Positions 48,241 through 62,300 of a stretch of 64,000 nucleotides of DNA are shown piece after piece. The stretch covers positions 121,352,501 through 121,416,500 of the forward strand of contig NC_060215.1 in assembly GCF_021130785.1 (NCBI RefSeq). Direction: 5' to 3'. This DNA comes from Homalodisca vitripennis (lineage: Eukaryota; Arthropoda; Insecta; Hemiptera; Cicadellidae). Under the pieces are notes generated by a model, which saw nothing but the letters and a program-made list of their open reading frames with translations, ran no database searches and was not told the DNA's origin. A program made the translations under genes and the position numbers. Positions within the stretch are counted from its first letter, which is position 1; each line of letters begins with the position of its first letter.

Positions 48241-48357
48241 TAACGGGAAAAGTAATGGTAAGACCAGTGCTATAGTGATCAGTATCTCAGTCTGTAACAC
48301 AGCTGCCTGATCTTTGTTCATGTCGTTATATCGTATAATAAAGTGATCCAGGCATGA

Positions 48358-48865
48358 CTACCTAGTTTTTGTTACCCTTGTTGGTTTATCTATACAATGA
48401 ATGAGACCAGCACCTACTATACAGTTCAAGTATCTGTCAGTATAAGGGGAGTTTGTTTCAAGCAAGTCAAAGTTGAAATCTCCAGCTAAGATAATTATTT
48501 CGACCTTATTCAAACTGCCAAGATAATGTTCTAAGGAATCCAAAAAAAAAAAGTTGAATGTCGCAGTCAAACGTACGGTAGAGAGCCACGAGACAAAAAG
48601 TTTTATGACAAAAATTAAAGTAGAGGTTTTATGCCGTACGTGTCACCTATAGACATCTGTGATGCAGTAACTGACAAACCGGTTATTGTAGTAAACAACT
48701 ACACCATCAGCCTTGTTACGCTGCTTATCAGTAAGTACAAAGTCAAACCCGTCAATGGTCCACCCCTCCTCGCCCCCCCTCAACCAACACTCTGTCAATA
48801 TTATTATATCTAGCGAATGAAGATCATTTAAATAAATCAAAAGTTCGTCAAAATTTTTTGATATG
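48358..48865 (-). pseudogene. LINE ORF2 endonuclease, partial
   Basis: NFDELLIYLNDLHSLDIIIL, then TECWL (catalytic Glu) and GFDFVLTDKQRNKADGVVVY belong to the first half of the APE-type endonuclease. After a gap or shift at 48570-48640, VEIILAGDFNFDLLE (GDFN block) and CIDKPTRVTKTR (TR block) follow. The N-terminal strand with the catalytic Asn is absent because of 5' truncation. Confidence 0.88.
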
Positions 48866-48870
48866 TATAA

Positions 48871-49410
48871 TTATAATATTTATTACAAAAATATCAAAGA
48901 GGTTTAGAACTTAAACTTTTAAGGCCAAATGATATTAGAGCCTAAAGTGTTGTTGATGATAAATAATTCAATTCGGTGTTAAGGGTTGACAGCAAAACAT
49001 ATATTTTTGGAAAATTAAGGAGGAGAGGTTCAGTGTTAGTTGTAAAAAGTATTTGTCAATCACAGTATGTTGAGTTACTAAAATTGGGTGGTTTAAAAAA
49101 AACAGCGGTCAAAGTGAATATTGTCAAAAGGTTTATCTTTTAATCATTGTTTATTCTCTCACACGTAGCAAAAAGTTGTTTTAACCATATTTGATAATAT
49201 CACATTGAACTCCATCTATATCTGATTTATGTACCGGTTTTAAATTAGCAATATTCCTTAAAGTAATTTAAACTCTTCCATGGATTATCAAAAACAATTT
49301 CTAACTTTTTCACCTTCGTGATTTCAATCAAGTTACTAACAATAGCAAATTTTAGGAAAAATTTTAACATTTTCTATAGGTATCTACATAGCTTTTATCT
49401 TGTCTCATCC
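48871..49410. other. Unannotated stretch
   Basis: AT-rich sequence between the LINE truncation point and the 104-bp minisatellite. Nothing recognised. Confidence 0.45.
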
Positions 49411-50420
49411 ATACACTAATCCCATAATAAAGTGATGGACAACCTTCTAAATGATACGTTCCTACCTGTACCAAGTGATTTTATCATGTGCACTAGGGTA
49501 GTAGTTCAGTACTAATCTACATTAATCCCTAACAATGTGATGGACAACATACTAAATAATACGTTCTTATACCTGTACCAAGAGATTAATCATGTGTACT
49601 AGGGTATTAGTTTGAGTGCTAATCTACATTAATCCCTAACAAAGTGATGGACAACATACTAAACGATACGTTCTACTACTGTACCAAGAGATTAATCATG
49701 TGTACTAGGTATTAGTTGAGTGCTAATCTATATTAATCCCTAACAGAGTGATGGACAGCTATACTAAATAATACGTTCTACCTGTACCAAAGAGATTAAT
49801 CATGTGTACTAGGGTTAGTAGTTGAGTGCTATCTATAATCCCTAACAGAGTGATGGACAGCATACTAAATAATACGTTCTACCTGTACCAAGAGATTAAT
49901 AATGTGTACTAGGGTAGTAGTTGAGTGCTATCTATAATCCCTAACAGAGTGATGGACAGCATACTAAATAATACGTTCATACCTGTACCAAGAGATTAAT
50001 TCATGTATACTAGGGTATTAGTTGAGTGCTAATCTACATTAATCCCTAACAAAGTGATGGAACAACATGGGGGGGGGGGGGGGGGTGGGGGTTTTTTTGG
50101 GGGGGGGGGGGGTTTACTAATACGCCCCCCCCCCCCCATACGTTCACAACCTGTAACCAAGAGATAAATCATGTGTTAACTAGGGTAGTAGTTGAGTACT
50201 AATCTACATTAATCCCTAACAATGTGATGGACAACATACTAAATGATACGTTATACCTGTACCAAGTGATTAATTATATGTACTAGGGTAGTAGTTGAGT
50301 GCTAATATACATTAATCCCTAACAATGTGATGGACAACATACTAAACGATACGTTTATACCTGTACCAAGAGATTAATCATGTGTACTAGGGGTAGTAGT
50401 TGAGTACTAATCTACATTAA
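49411..50420. repeat. Minisatellite, about 104-bp unit, about 9 copies
   Basis: The marker AATCCC recurs at 49418, 49524, 49631, 49735, 49837, 49936, 50041, 50211 and 50314. Steps are 106, 107, 104, 102, 99, 105, 170 and 103. Unit core: AATCCCTAACAAAGTGATGG, ACAACATACTAAATGATACG, CTGTACCAAGAGATTAATCA, TGTGTACTAGGGTAGTAG and TTGAGTGCTAATCTACATT. Many 1-3 base indels distinguish the units. The 170-base step contains the homopolymer block at 50069-50137. No frame is open across the array. Confidence 0.93.
50069..50137. repeat. G/C homopolymer block inside the minisatellite
   Basis: About 17 G, T, 5 G, 7 T, 14 G, TTTACTAATACG, then 13 C, interrupting an otherwise ordinary unit. G runs here could form a quadruplex, or the G and C runs a hairpin. 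Equally it may be a sequencing or assembly artefact. Confidence 0.8.
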
Positions 50421-50864
50421 TTAAAGAACGTATTTAGCGTAGTCAATGTTGTAATAGTTTTGTACTGCAACCATTGTTTAAACTAACTACAAGTAATAAA
50501 ATAAGTTAGTAGTAAATAACAATTCTAAACAATTACCTATGTAATACTACAAGATATATAAAAAACACTACCGTCATAAGTTAAGTTACAATAATTAATT
50601 GTTACCAAATACTTACACTTGGAGTTAGATAAGAGAGAGAAGTGAAATCTTCTATAAAAAGTCATGCGACAGGCAGATTTTGTTTTGAGTTTTTGAGTAG
50701 AACTAAGAGGTGTTGTTTCCTGGTGATAAATTTTGGGAAAACCGTAATTTGAAAAATACATCATAGGTTAATTGATTCACTATAGGTAATGCGGTTTGGT
50801 TCCTGCTAGAAAAGCATATGTAAATTTTTGAATATAAATCGACAAAAACAATAAACTATATATT

Positions 50865-50865
<1 letters not shown>
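50421..50865. other. Unannotated stretch
   Basis: AT-rich. A 75-codon minus frame is not recognised. Confidence 0.45.

Positions 50866-50903
<38 letters not shown>
50866..50903. repeat. (TA)n microsatellite, left of mariner
   Basis: TA units run up to the transposon. The tract resumes directly on the other side at 52697, so it is the split insertion target. Confidence 0.93.
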
Positions 50904-50905
<2 letters not shown>

Positions 50906-52692
50906 CAGGGTGACCATTAAGACTTAGGACGACTTTATAACTAAAACTAACGAGAGATATCGCAACCAAATTTTGATATACCGTTACTGGAAATTGTAAG
51001 CTACTTTTCTGTGTACATGGTGGTCAGATTTCACCTTTGGGGAACGGCCCATCGGGGGTTATTAACAAAATCTTTAACGACAGCCTATGTTGAGTTGTAC
51101 ATCATTATTAAATGTCTACTTGAACTGAAAACAATGCCGCAAAACCCGGGACTTCAAAAGGTTGATCCAGCCGGAAGAAATCGCTGTTCAAAGATTAAAA
51201 AATGTTTAACGCTATTATTACATAATAATTAACTAATACTGTAGCTGTTAGAAGTTAAGGGGGAATACTTACTGAAAGTCTTTTAAAGTAGGTGTTCAAA
51301 ATGTTCACCATCGGTCGTCTGGCAATGTGCTAAACCGGTTATAAAAGGCCGGCTACTGCAATTTTGTATGTATTCTCGTGGAATAGCTTGAGTTCATGTG
51401 ATATCCTATGTCTGAGTTCGTTCTGATCTGTAGGCTGAGTTCGATACACTTCGTCCTTGATGTAGCCCCATAGGAAGTAGTCAAGCGGAGTTAGGTCAGG
51501 GGAACGAGCCGGCCACTCAATCGCACCACGTCTTCCAATCCACCGGTGTATTACAGCGTCTAATAGGTTAATACTGCGTCTAAGTATCACCTTACCTGAA
51601 CACAATAGTGTGGCGGTGCTCCGTCTTTGTTGGAAAAAAACATGTTTGGAAGTCAGCGCCCAGCGTAGCTTGTAAAGCAGGAACAATCTCATTTTGGAGC
51701 GAATCATGATACTTGTTGGCATTTTAAATTTCCATCGATGAAAAATGGTCCTATAATTGAATTACCTCGTATGTTACGATACCTGCCCATACGTTTAATT
51801 TTTTGGGGATGTTGTGTGTGACACTCACTCATCCAGTGTGGGTTAACATTATCCCAATACCGGCAGTTATGCCTGTTTATGGGCCATTCAACATAAACGT
51901 CGACTCATCTGAGAATACAATACCGTCTAAAAGTATTTGGGTTTTTGGTCAATTTTATTCATCATAATTTCACTGAATTCCCTCCGACGATGAAAATCAT
52001 CTTCGCTTAGTTCCTGCAACAGGGTAACACAGTATGCTTTTAAAAACCAGACTTCTATAATAATTTGCGAAACTGATTCACGACCTATTCCATGAGATTG
52101 TGCTGCTGATTCTAACTGATTCGTTTGGATTTTCAAAGTAAAGACTGAAAGAATGTCTAATGAGCCGTCTTCGTCTGTCACAGTACTTGGTCGTCAGATA
52201 TGGGCTCAATCCTTAACACACTACCAGTATCTAAAAAGCGAGCAACTTTTGTACTGTGCTGTGGATTTAGAAATAGGAGCTCTATCAGGAAAAAGTAGCA
52301 TTGAATAAATGTGTTACCTTCTGCAAACGGTCTTAATATTATCACCCAGCCGCGCATCATTAAAAGTGTAATTCTTTCACGTTCACTAAAGTACTGTAGC
52401 TTGAGTGGAACTGATAGACAGATAACAGCCATTATGGGGAAGTCAAGTGACCTGAGGCACTGCTTTCAACTTTTCGATTGTACTTCTTAATGCAGCAGGT
52501 TTTTCTGATTACACGTAACACATTTGTCAGACGGCCGAAATGGTGAAACCCCCCCAAAGGTTGAAATCGACCACCATATACACAGAAAAAGTATTCTTAC
52601 AATTTCCAGTAACGGTGTACCAAATTTTTGGCTGCGATATCTCTTGTCATTTAAAAGTTATAAAGTCGACCTAAGACTTAATGGTCACCCTG
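50906..52692 (-). mobile_element. Complete mariner-like (Tc1/mariner) transposon
   Basis: Ends are CAGGGTGACCATTAAG at the left and CTTAATGGTCACCCTG at the right, each preceded or followed by TA, the Tc1/mariner target duplication. Terminal inverted repeats extend about 145 bases (50906-51046 and about 52545-52692) at roughly 85 percent identity. That is much longer than the about 30 bp of classical mariners. Length is 1787 bp. A transposase gene of matching type lies inside on the minus strand. The transposon inserted into a TA microsatellite, which makes the exact TA duplication ambiguous but agrees with target preference. Confidence 0.95.
51339..52432 (-). pseudogene. Mariner-like transposase with DUF4817-type N-terminus
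   Basis: Read from 52432 downward. FSERERITLLMMRG and TKVARFLDTGSVLR form the helix-turn-helix N-terminal module (DUF4817 type). SHGIGRESVSQII is a second helix-turn-helix. LQELSEDDFHRRREFSEIMM is the conserved pre-catalytic segment. DGIVFSDESTFMLNG (first catalytic Asp) lies near 51900, KDGAPPHYCVQVR (second Asp) near 51615 and RWIGRRGAIEWPARSPDLTP with LDYFLWGYIKDEVY (third catalytic position, LDYFLW) near 51480. At least four frameshifts, including ones around both first and second Asp blocks, inactivate it. The enzyme would cut and paste the element at TA sites. Confidence 0.9.
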
Positions 52693-52694
52693 TA

Positions 52695-54697
<2,003 letters not shown>

Positions 54698-55069
54698 TTG
54701 CGTTATTGGACGGGAGTACTCGTATTGGAGCTACCCAGCAATTGTCAGGTAGATTCTTTTGATGTTGGCAGTATAACTACTTATCTACTATTCGCTATGA
54801 GTACTAACTGCGATTCTGTGGCAAAACCATCTCCGGTTTTTGTGATCTTAAAATACGGTATGAAAGGTTTTGAGCAGGTTTCCTTTACCATACATGCGAG
54901 GTTCCATATTAAGGATCGAATAGGACCCGGGAATCATAGTAAACTTGTAAAGTTCGTAGAGAATTATAATTGGACCAGGTATTATCTTTTATGTTATAAC
55001 CACATGAGAATTGTCTGCCATTCCTCACAGTGCACAATAGTGTCTTTCAGCTGGAGGGGTTCAAAATGA
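54698..55069 (+). other. Unrecognised 123-codon open frame
   Basis: The longest frame outside transposons in the right half. Its C-terminal part reads GPGNHSKLVKFVENYNWTRY then YLLCYN. This faintly resembles the helix-plus-strand (LLxxFNWTRVxLLY) found in ligand-binding domains of receptor guanylyl cyclases and related periplasmic-binding-like receptors. AG/GT dinucleotides near 54885 and 55030 could bound an exon. The N-terminal half shows no similarity. It might be a host exon, an exon relic or chance. Confidence 0.2.
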
Positions 55070-55890
55070 ACTATGTTGGGCAACTGCAATGATGGGACAA
55101 TGATCTTCCTATACCATGAGTGTCGTGAGTACATTGCCTTTTTTCATTTTGTGATATTTTGCATTTCGCGGTGCAGATAAATGAGGAACAGTGGTAGGTA
55201 TGTTCCTCTAATTCTAACAGTCATAGTGCTCCTTAAAAATTATAATTAAGCCTACATAAACTAGTTATCTGGGTCGTATTTAAAGTAGCGAGGAAAAGCT
55301 TCAGTGAACTCTGCTTCTGGGAGTGACATCAAGAGATTATGACTTGGGGTTTTCACATGTCTATAATAGAAACTTTCTGTTATTTCTTGGGAAACGACGG
55401 GCGCACTAGTTCAGATTGCTCAACGACGAAGCGCTGAGTTGGCCATAATTGATTATTGCACCTGCACTTCTAAAAATACGAACCAACGGTACACATCCGC
55501 TTGTAAACGTTGTCGATGGTTTTGTTGGCGCTGTATCGCCAACTCAACTATCACAATGAGGACAGTATGCGCGTGGAAACTTATTTCGCGGGAGTTGAAA
55601 TGGATTTAAACATTTTTAGAGTGTATATTATTTAACCGTTGAAGTGTCTGACGCAGCGGTAAATTTACACAAACGATATCATAATGAACAAAACAATATT
55701 TTTGTGATGCTAGAACGATGACCACCAACAGGTTCAGGCCTTGAACCAGGACTCGACGCTTTAGAAGCAGGAAAAAACGGGAAGGAAAAGAAACCAGTAT
55801 TTTGAGGGATTCCTTAAAATACGTATCTTAAAGCAGAGGAGGATATTGACTTACGAGATCTACAGATTAAAACACTGAAAATTTCTAAAA
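55070..55890. other. Unannotated stretch
   Basis: A GC-richer patch at 55385-55600 contains a 9-base inverted pair, TGAGTTGGC and GCCAACTCA, about 115 bases apart. Nothing else was recognised. Confidence 0.4.
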
Positions 55891-56725
55891 AAACTCAAAA
55901 AAGAAGTATAGAAGAAAAAAATAAAATTATTGAACTATCTTGTTTTAAAAAATAAAAATAACAAGTTTTACTCAAATTTTCACAAAATGCATTCTTATTA
56001 GTTAACTGTAGGCTTTCAATAGTAAAAGAGATTAATTTCAAACACCTAAAAAGACTTTGCAAAGGGAAATTCAATGTAACTGAAGTATAAAAATTGTTAC
56101 TCTGAATAAATTTTGAATCTTTCCTGGATCGTAACACTTTTACTCTCTCACAAATGCAAATCATTCCACACACCGGTCTACAAGACTACTGGCCAAGCTG
56201 GACAATAAGAGAAAATAGTATGCTGGTCGACAGCCAAGCAAAAGGGTTTTATATCATTCAAAGAGTGTAAAAAGAGATATCGCAAAATCAAAATGATTAA
56301 GGTAATAATAGTAAAGCAATTTAAATAATTTAGGCCTCTTGAAGTATGTTTTATCCCTATTAACACTGTTACATTCAGAGTTATGACGGACTAAAGTCAG
56401 CTGAGTCACAAAAATAAGGATGAAATATATGGTTATATATAGGATAATGTGGGATAAACACGCCGGAATTTGTCTCATACGGCCACGAGTCGGTAGTGTG
56501 AGCATGGAGGGTGTAGCTGAATAAGAGTCTTCCCACAGACTTTAACGCAAAAGGGTCTCCATATTTCAGGCGTCTGTAACTAATATAAAAATATAATAAT
56601 TGCTTGCGTATAATGTTAGCTTTTTCATGAATTCTCGCAAACGGTTTTGCAGGAGAAAGCGAAACCCATATCCCATAAGATAACACTTGGAGGCCTAACG
56701 ATGATTTTTCAATATTTAATATAAT
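55891..56725 (-). pseudogene. Possible LINE C-terminal relic
   Basis: On the minus strand, QVLSYGIWVSLSPAKPF and RIHEKANIIRKQ resemble the QSVLSYGIxVWG ... QKxxIRxI segment that follows the RT domain in CR1-group LINEs. The later frame 55895-56173 (ICERVKVLRSRKDSKFIQSN) is compatible with the C-terminal connector. The similarity is weak, no RT catalytic motif was found and no tail was identified. Confidence 0.35.
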
Positions 56726-59309
56726 AACTCTGCTCTATATAAAAAAACATGTTCTGTATTGCGGATTTTCAAGGATTTCCAAGGATAGGCTGCATATTTT
56801 TCAAAAAAACTCGTTTATTAGCTACACACTTTGGGAGAAGTTATGACAAAACTTGCATGCAGAGTTCATATAAAACAGTTCAAAGTTACGGAGATTTTTT
56901 AATGATACAAATTTTTTCTCACCAGTACCGCAATTATTCTACATTTTCTCGATTGGTTATGAATCAAGCATAAAAGTGCATCTATGAGTATCTTAATATT
57001 CATGTTTAAATCTAAAGGATTAATTATATTATCAGAAAAATTTAACATATAAAAAGATGTTATCGAATTTATTGCGATTTTTTTTTTGGATTTTCACATT
57101 TTAGGCTGCACAAATATTTTAATGAGAAAAACCATTAGGAGGTAGGTTAAAAATGCTGCGTACTTGCGTTTCATATAGATTCAGGAGTCAGCCAGTGGAT
57201 ATACATAAACAACAGGAACGTCTAATGACTTTGACCTCTGGGAGTTCAAACCCCAATTTGGTGAAGTTAGGCGGATATTTCATTGTAAGTAAATATCTTA
57301 GAGGACATAAAGATCAGGCCGATTTTTTAATGAAAAACCTATCTAAACCGAGTTTGACGCCCCCCCCCATCATTTGATTCATACAATTAGTTCATGTATC
57401 AATAATGAAATGACATGGAAACCTATAAGAATCTATTTTGTAATAAGTGGTAATCATAGACTATACGTTGTAATTGGTAGAACAAATAGTGATTTGACTA
57501 TACAGTAATCATTGCCCTTCTAAGAAATTCTCATTAAAAGCTTGCACATGAGTCACACACAATGGCTTCATAAGTGAACAGTATTACAACGGCAGAATAG
57601 ACCCATTTTCAGTCCTTTCTGTTGTAGTGAAGGTTCAGGAAGTCACCAATATGTATAAACTAGCTGTATACCTTTTTGTGTTATTGATGCTATTGAAGAA
57701 TGGACTGTGGTCCGCCTGTCGCGTGTTGATGAGGCTGGGAAAGTAGTACAAAAGTGTTAAGAGTGTAGTAAATTTGAAAAAAATGTATTACCAGTTATCC
57801 TTTTGAAAGGTAATTTACTTAATGTTATATCTTTCGTTTTTTTAGTAAATATTTTAATATCCAAGAATATAAATACGGATATTTGTACATTAAATGTCTT
57901 TTCCATTAGGTCATGAAATACCCACACAATTTATTACGTGAATACAATAAAACTCAATGTTTTTGTTATAAGCATATTTTATCGAATGATTTACCGTATA
58001 ATTCACCAAACTAGCATGCAAAATACTTTAACATAAAAAAACACTTTAGTTCATAAAATTTTCAAAACAAGGATTTTTATTTTATTAATACATTTTAAAA
58101 TCCCTAGAAGTCTAGAATCTATAGTAGAAACTGTGTATCTCAGTATATTCTAAGACTACGAAAAGAAAAAACCAAAATATTAATGGTTAAAGAATGAATT
58201 AATTAAAGTTATTGCACTAATATTATATTTTAAAATATTCTGGTAAATCTTCAGTACGAATCATTGCCTAAAATGATTCTACATTCGTGGCTAATCTGTT
58301 TCAGTAATATTTATAATTTTCAAATATGGTCTATATTCTTCAAAAAATTATAATATAATAAACATTATGGCACACTTTTCGATTTGAAGAAACATCTTTA
58401 TTTATAGGGGGCGAAGCTAGAAAACTAAACTGTCCCCTCTTCCATTAACCCCTAAATAGAAATAAAAAAAGTAATTAAATAAATTTCTAGTACAATAGTG
58501 TAACTGGCACGTAAAATTGAATTAGTTTAATATATTAATTACGATAAACAACACATAACATTTGTTATGTTGATTGAACTCTAAACAAAACTATTATACT
58601 ACAATAACAACATAATATAATTATTTCATCTTTATTCAAACTTTCATTCTTTATTCCACTCAGCTTAATGCAGTTACCCAAAGTGCGAGCAGAAGAACCA
58701 CCAACGTCACTCCGCCGAGACCGCAGCAGAAAGGCCCTACGTTTAGCCCAAAGCGATTGCGCTTATAAATTCTGATATTTTTCGGGATATTATTATTATT
58801 GATTATATTTTTTGATGGTATTCCCTACCACACGAAGTGATTTTGAGGTTTCCTGCTGAAAAACCTATTTTTTATTGCAAAAAATCATAAGGACAAATCA
58901 GGCAGTTTTTGATTATTGTGATAAAACATTATCTCCACAGTCATCCACTCCTGAAAATTTCGAGTTTCATCGGTAACCAGACACGTTTTGACTTTAATGA
59001 AAATTAATAGAAAGTGTCCTTGGTAATATTCAGATCAGCAAAAAAAGACCAATTTCCCACCCCAATATTTCATCACTTACTAGTGCGAAATTACAAGACC
59101 AACAAAGAGCCATTATGGATATCATTTGTACGAGGAGCAAGTTTCAATAGCATTAACATTTCCAAGAATCAAGTACAATTATAATAATTTTCATTAATAT
59201 TTTTTATAGAAGCATATGGGTAGGCCTATAAGGTGGCTTAAATAGCCTTGGCATATTCTATCGTATTCACTTATACTTTCAATATTTGTTTTTGTAGCTG
59301 GTTACAAAT
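56726..59309. other. Unannotated AT-rich stretch
   Basis: Two 74-codon plus frames (56749-56973 and 57153-57377) are unrecognised. A balanced patch at 58670-58760 is of unknown nature. No repeats or transposon ends were seen. Confidence 0.4.
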
Positions 59310-62300
59310 GAAAGGGGTAGAGGGAAAAGGGGCAAAGTCAGTATTTCAGAAAACCAACCTTTTTCAGGAGAGCACTTTTATGGTTAATTCTTATACACCG
59401 CTATATTACTTTTTTTTTTAAATTGTTACAGTAATTATAAATATGCATTAGTTATTTATAAAACCAAAAATATAAAAAAACCATTTTCCCCCTCTCTTTC
59501 CCAAGTTAAAAACATTTTCTTTAGTTACTACAAAAAAAGAGGGAAAAAAAGGGGTCTTTTTAACATTGACATTTAGGCTAGTTTTCTATGGTGAGTTTGG
59601 AAAAAAGACAATATTAAAAGCACCAATTTTGTTTAAGTTAATATTTGAGATTATGTAATGTTATAACATCTAATTTACAATAAATTATTCTTCACAGTAG
59701 ATGGAGTTTTAATGGTTACATTTCGAAAGATTCTTTCAATGGTTGAAGTTACTTCTTCTTTGTTTTGAGATCATCACTGTGCTTAAGGTTACAGAAAAGA
59801 AATATCTTTCAGCAGCAATGTTGGTAGCAGAAATTTACCAGTTCTCCTAGATCCTTATATTTTTCGTTTGGATACAGCAGTGGTTCTAAAAGAAAAAAGA
59901 AAAGTAATTGCAGTGAGTTCAATTGTTTATATAAGATTAGTTCCAGAACTTTTAATTTTAATCTAATAAGCCCTAAACTTATTGTTAGAGAGAACTAAAG
60001 TATTTCCTTTATTACAGCGTTTACTAAAATAATATTAAAATTTTTAGTTCCTCCTCCAATAATGTATAAAATCGAAGTTACCTTCATAAACATGAAATCA
60101 GGTGTAATTAGGTTCGACTGCTAAATCTTCTTCTCTCTGGTAAAGTAATGACAGTTTTTTCCCAAAGCTCCACACAAAGTATTTCTGTAGTACATAAGCC
60201 CTTTCTGTTGTTTGTGTCAAATTTTAAATTCTCTCATGGTCTATTTTTATGGTATGCTTCTTCGCATAGGTTCAGTGTTAAGATGTGCACTCACTTCCGC
60301 CAAAATCTGTGATCTATTTCTTCATCGATGAAGGCAGATGGTCTTTGTCTGCATTCTCGTTATGGGCGGGGCCCACTTCATAAGGCAGTTTCTGCTCTAA
60401 AGTTTTGGCTTTACTTAGAGCCATGGTTTTATCATTTTCCATATTACGAGTGTTCCCCTGATGGGAAAGTTACCTGTACGACTTAAACCTCTTTTGCACA
60501 TGCACATTGTAATGAAGAAACGAAAATACTTGTTGTATTTTTATTTTGTCCTCCGCACGAGTCGGCGAAGTGTGCAGGTTTTCATCACTTTGTGGTAGTG
60601 AGTAGTTAAAAGTGGAAAAACATCTGGGTAACATCATCACTGCCCTTTTTTACCCTCAGATTCGGGGTATAGGTTAAAAACACACTTTTACTGTTATTAA
60701 GTAGTTGGCACGTTAAAACAGAACACTGATTATAATAAAAAAAAAAAAAAAAAAAGTAATAAAAATTATTGTTTCTTTTGTAGTAGACATCATTGGGTTG
60801 TCACATTGGGTTACACATATTTTTCCAAATATCTTTACATATTGCTTCAAAGAATCGGTTCTTTTTGGGCAGTAGTCTTGCCTTTACGCTTTAAGTCATA
60901 AAACTTTTCCGCTTTCAACTTGTTGCAAGTTTTAACTCAGTATCTGCTGCCCTTATTTTTGATTTCTAATTATTTCTTGTCATCTTCAGTCACAGAATTT
61001 TTTAAGTCATTTTCCATCGATTGTTTTTAACATACATTTGATCACAGAAACTGAAGGTGTCTCCTGCTCTAGGATTGCCGAGAGGAAATAATTGAAACAT
61101 GTATTGTAAATCTTTTATGTATGAGTTCCTAGAAAGCCAACATTTGGGTTAGCCACTTTTTAATAAGCTTTTGAATCATTTGTGATTACATTAGAGGTCT
61201 TCTGGCAATATTTTTTTTGAGTGCTTAATACAATAATGAGCTCCTCGGCCATTGAATGATTCTATATGTTTCTTTTTTGAGCCGAATTTTTTCTTCTGTT
61301 AGCTTATGGTTTCTGTTCAAGTGTTTTGCCTCGCTCGCTTGGTCTTTAGGGACTAGCCATCATTTTTAATGAGTTATTCAAGTACTCAACTTTTTTCTTT
61401 GAAACCCCATGAATTGCAGAAAAAGCTTTCTGTGCAAAATCAGAATTCGGTAGTCACTCCTTCCTAATACACCTCTTAACTTTTATATTTACATTGACAC
61501 ATCTTTAAACTTGGCGTTTTCATTTACCTACCCTAGGCCTACGCTTTTGGGAACTGGTAAGTTAGATATCAGCCACATAAGTAAGAATTATGCTCTTTGT
61601 GTTTTACCTAACACAGTTATTTAAATCTGTTGATTATACTATCTCTCACCTCGAGAAAGGTATTTTATCAAAAGCATTTTTTCTTGCATTTGCTAACGGA
61701 TCCTTGTTCGTGACTCTGTACCCTGATTTTCTTAGCTACATCTCGCAATTCTTCCGAATCCTTTTCTTTTTTTTTTCGACTAACTTTGAACAAAAAAACT
61801 CCCACCACTGTTCCTTTATTCTGTATTCACAGTTCATTCATTTTTAATTAGAAGTACAGTAATAATATTTTAAGGCTACATAACTTCCATTTTACACTTT
61901 TTAAACAGTTAAACACGTAATAGCCTTAAATAACCTCTCTACCAAACCAAACAAAAACACTGACACTATGTTTCAACGTAGGGCCTACAGCCATTGTCAT
62001 AACTGCTACTGTGGTTATACTCAAAACACCAGTAAAACATAATTATTGAATCAGTAAAATAAATGTACGAATGTTAAATAATGTTAAGTAATAATTATAT
62101 TGTATTTTAAGAAGAAAGACTCTGTAGCCTTACAACGAGTTTTTACTTCGTGTTGTATGGAAGTAAGCGTGCGTTTAGTCACTGATCTTGACTCCTTCTT
62201 CCCCAGGGACGTCGCACTTGACCCCTTACTTCCCGCTAGGGCTGTATTTCGATCTATTTTAATTTATTAGTTGACTAGACCGTTTTTTCTCACAAAACTT

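Larger units (their letters stand above)
45305..48870 (-). mobile_element. CR1/L2-group LINE, minus strand, 5'-truncated
   Basis: The 3' end is at 45305, where the minus strand reads AATAAACGTGATTTGATTTG, a (TGATT)n tail. A 3' UTR with a hairpin, the reverse transcriptase and most of the endonuclease follow toward higher coordinates. The similarity stops at NFDELLIYLNDLH near 48865, so ORF1 and the start of the endonuclease are missing. Protein motifs match the 18-24 kb LINE segment for segment but at low identity, so it is a different family of the same clade. Confidence 0.9.
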
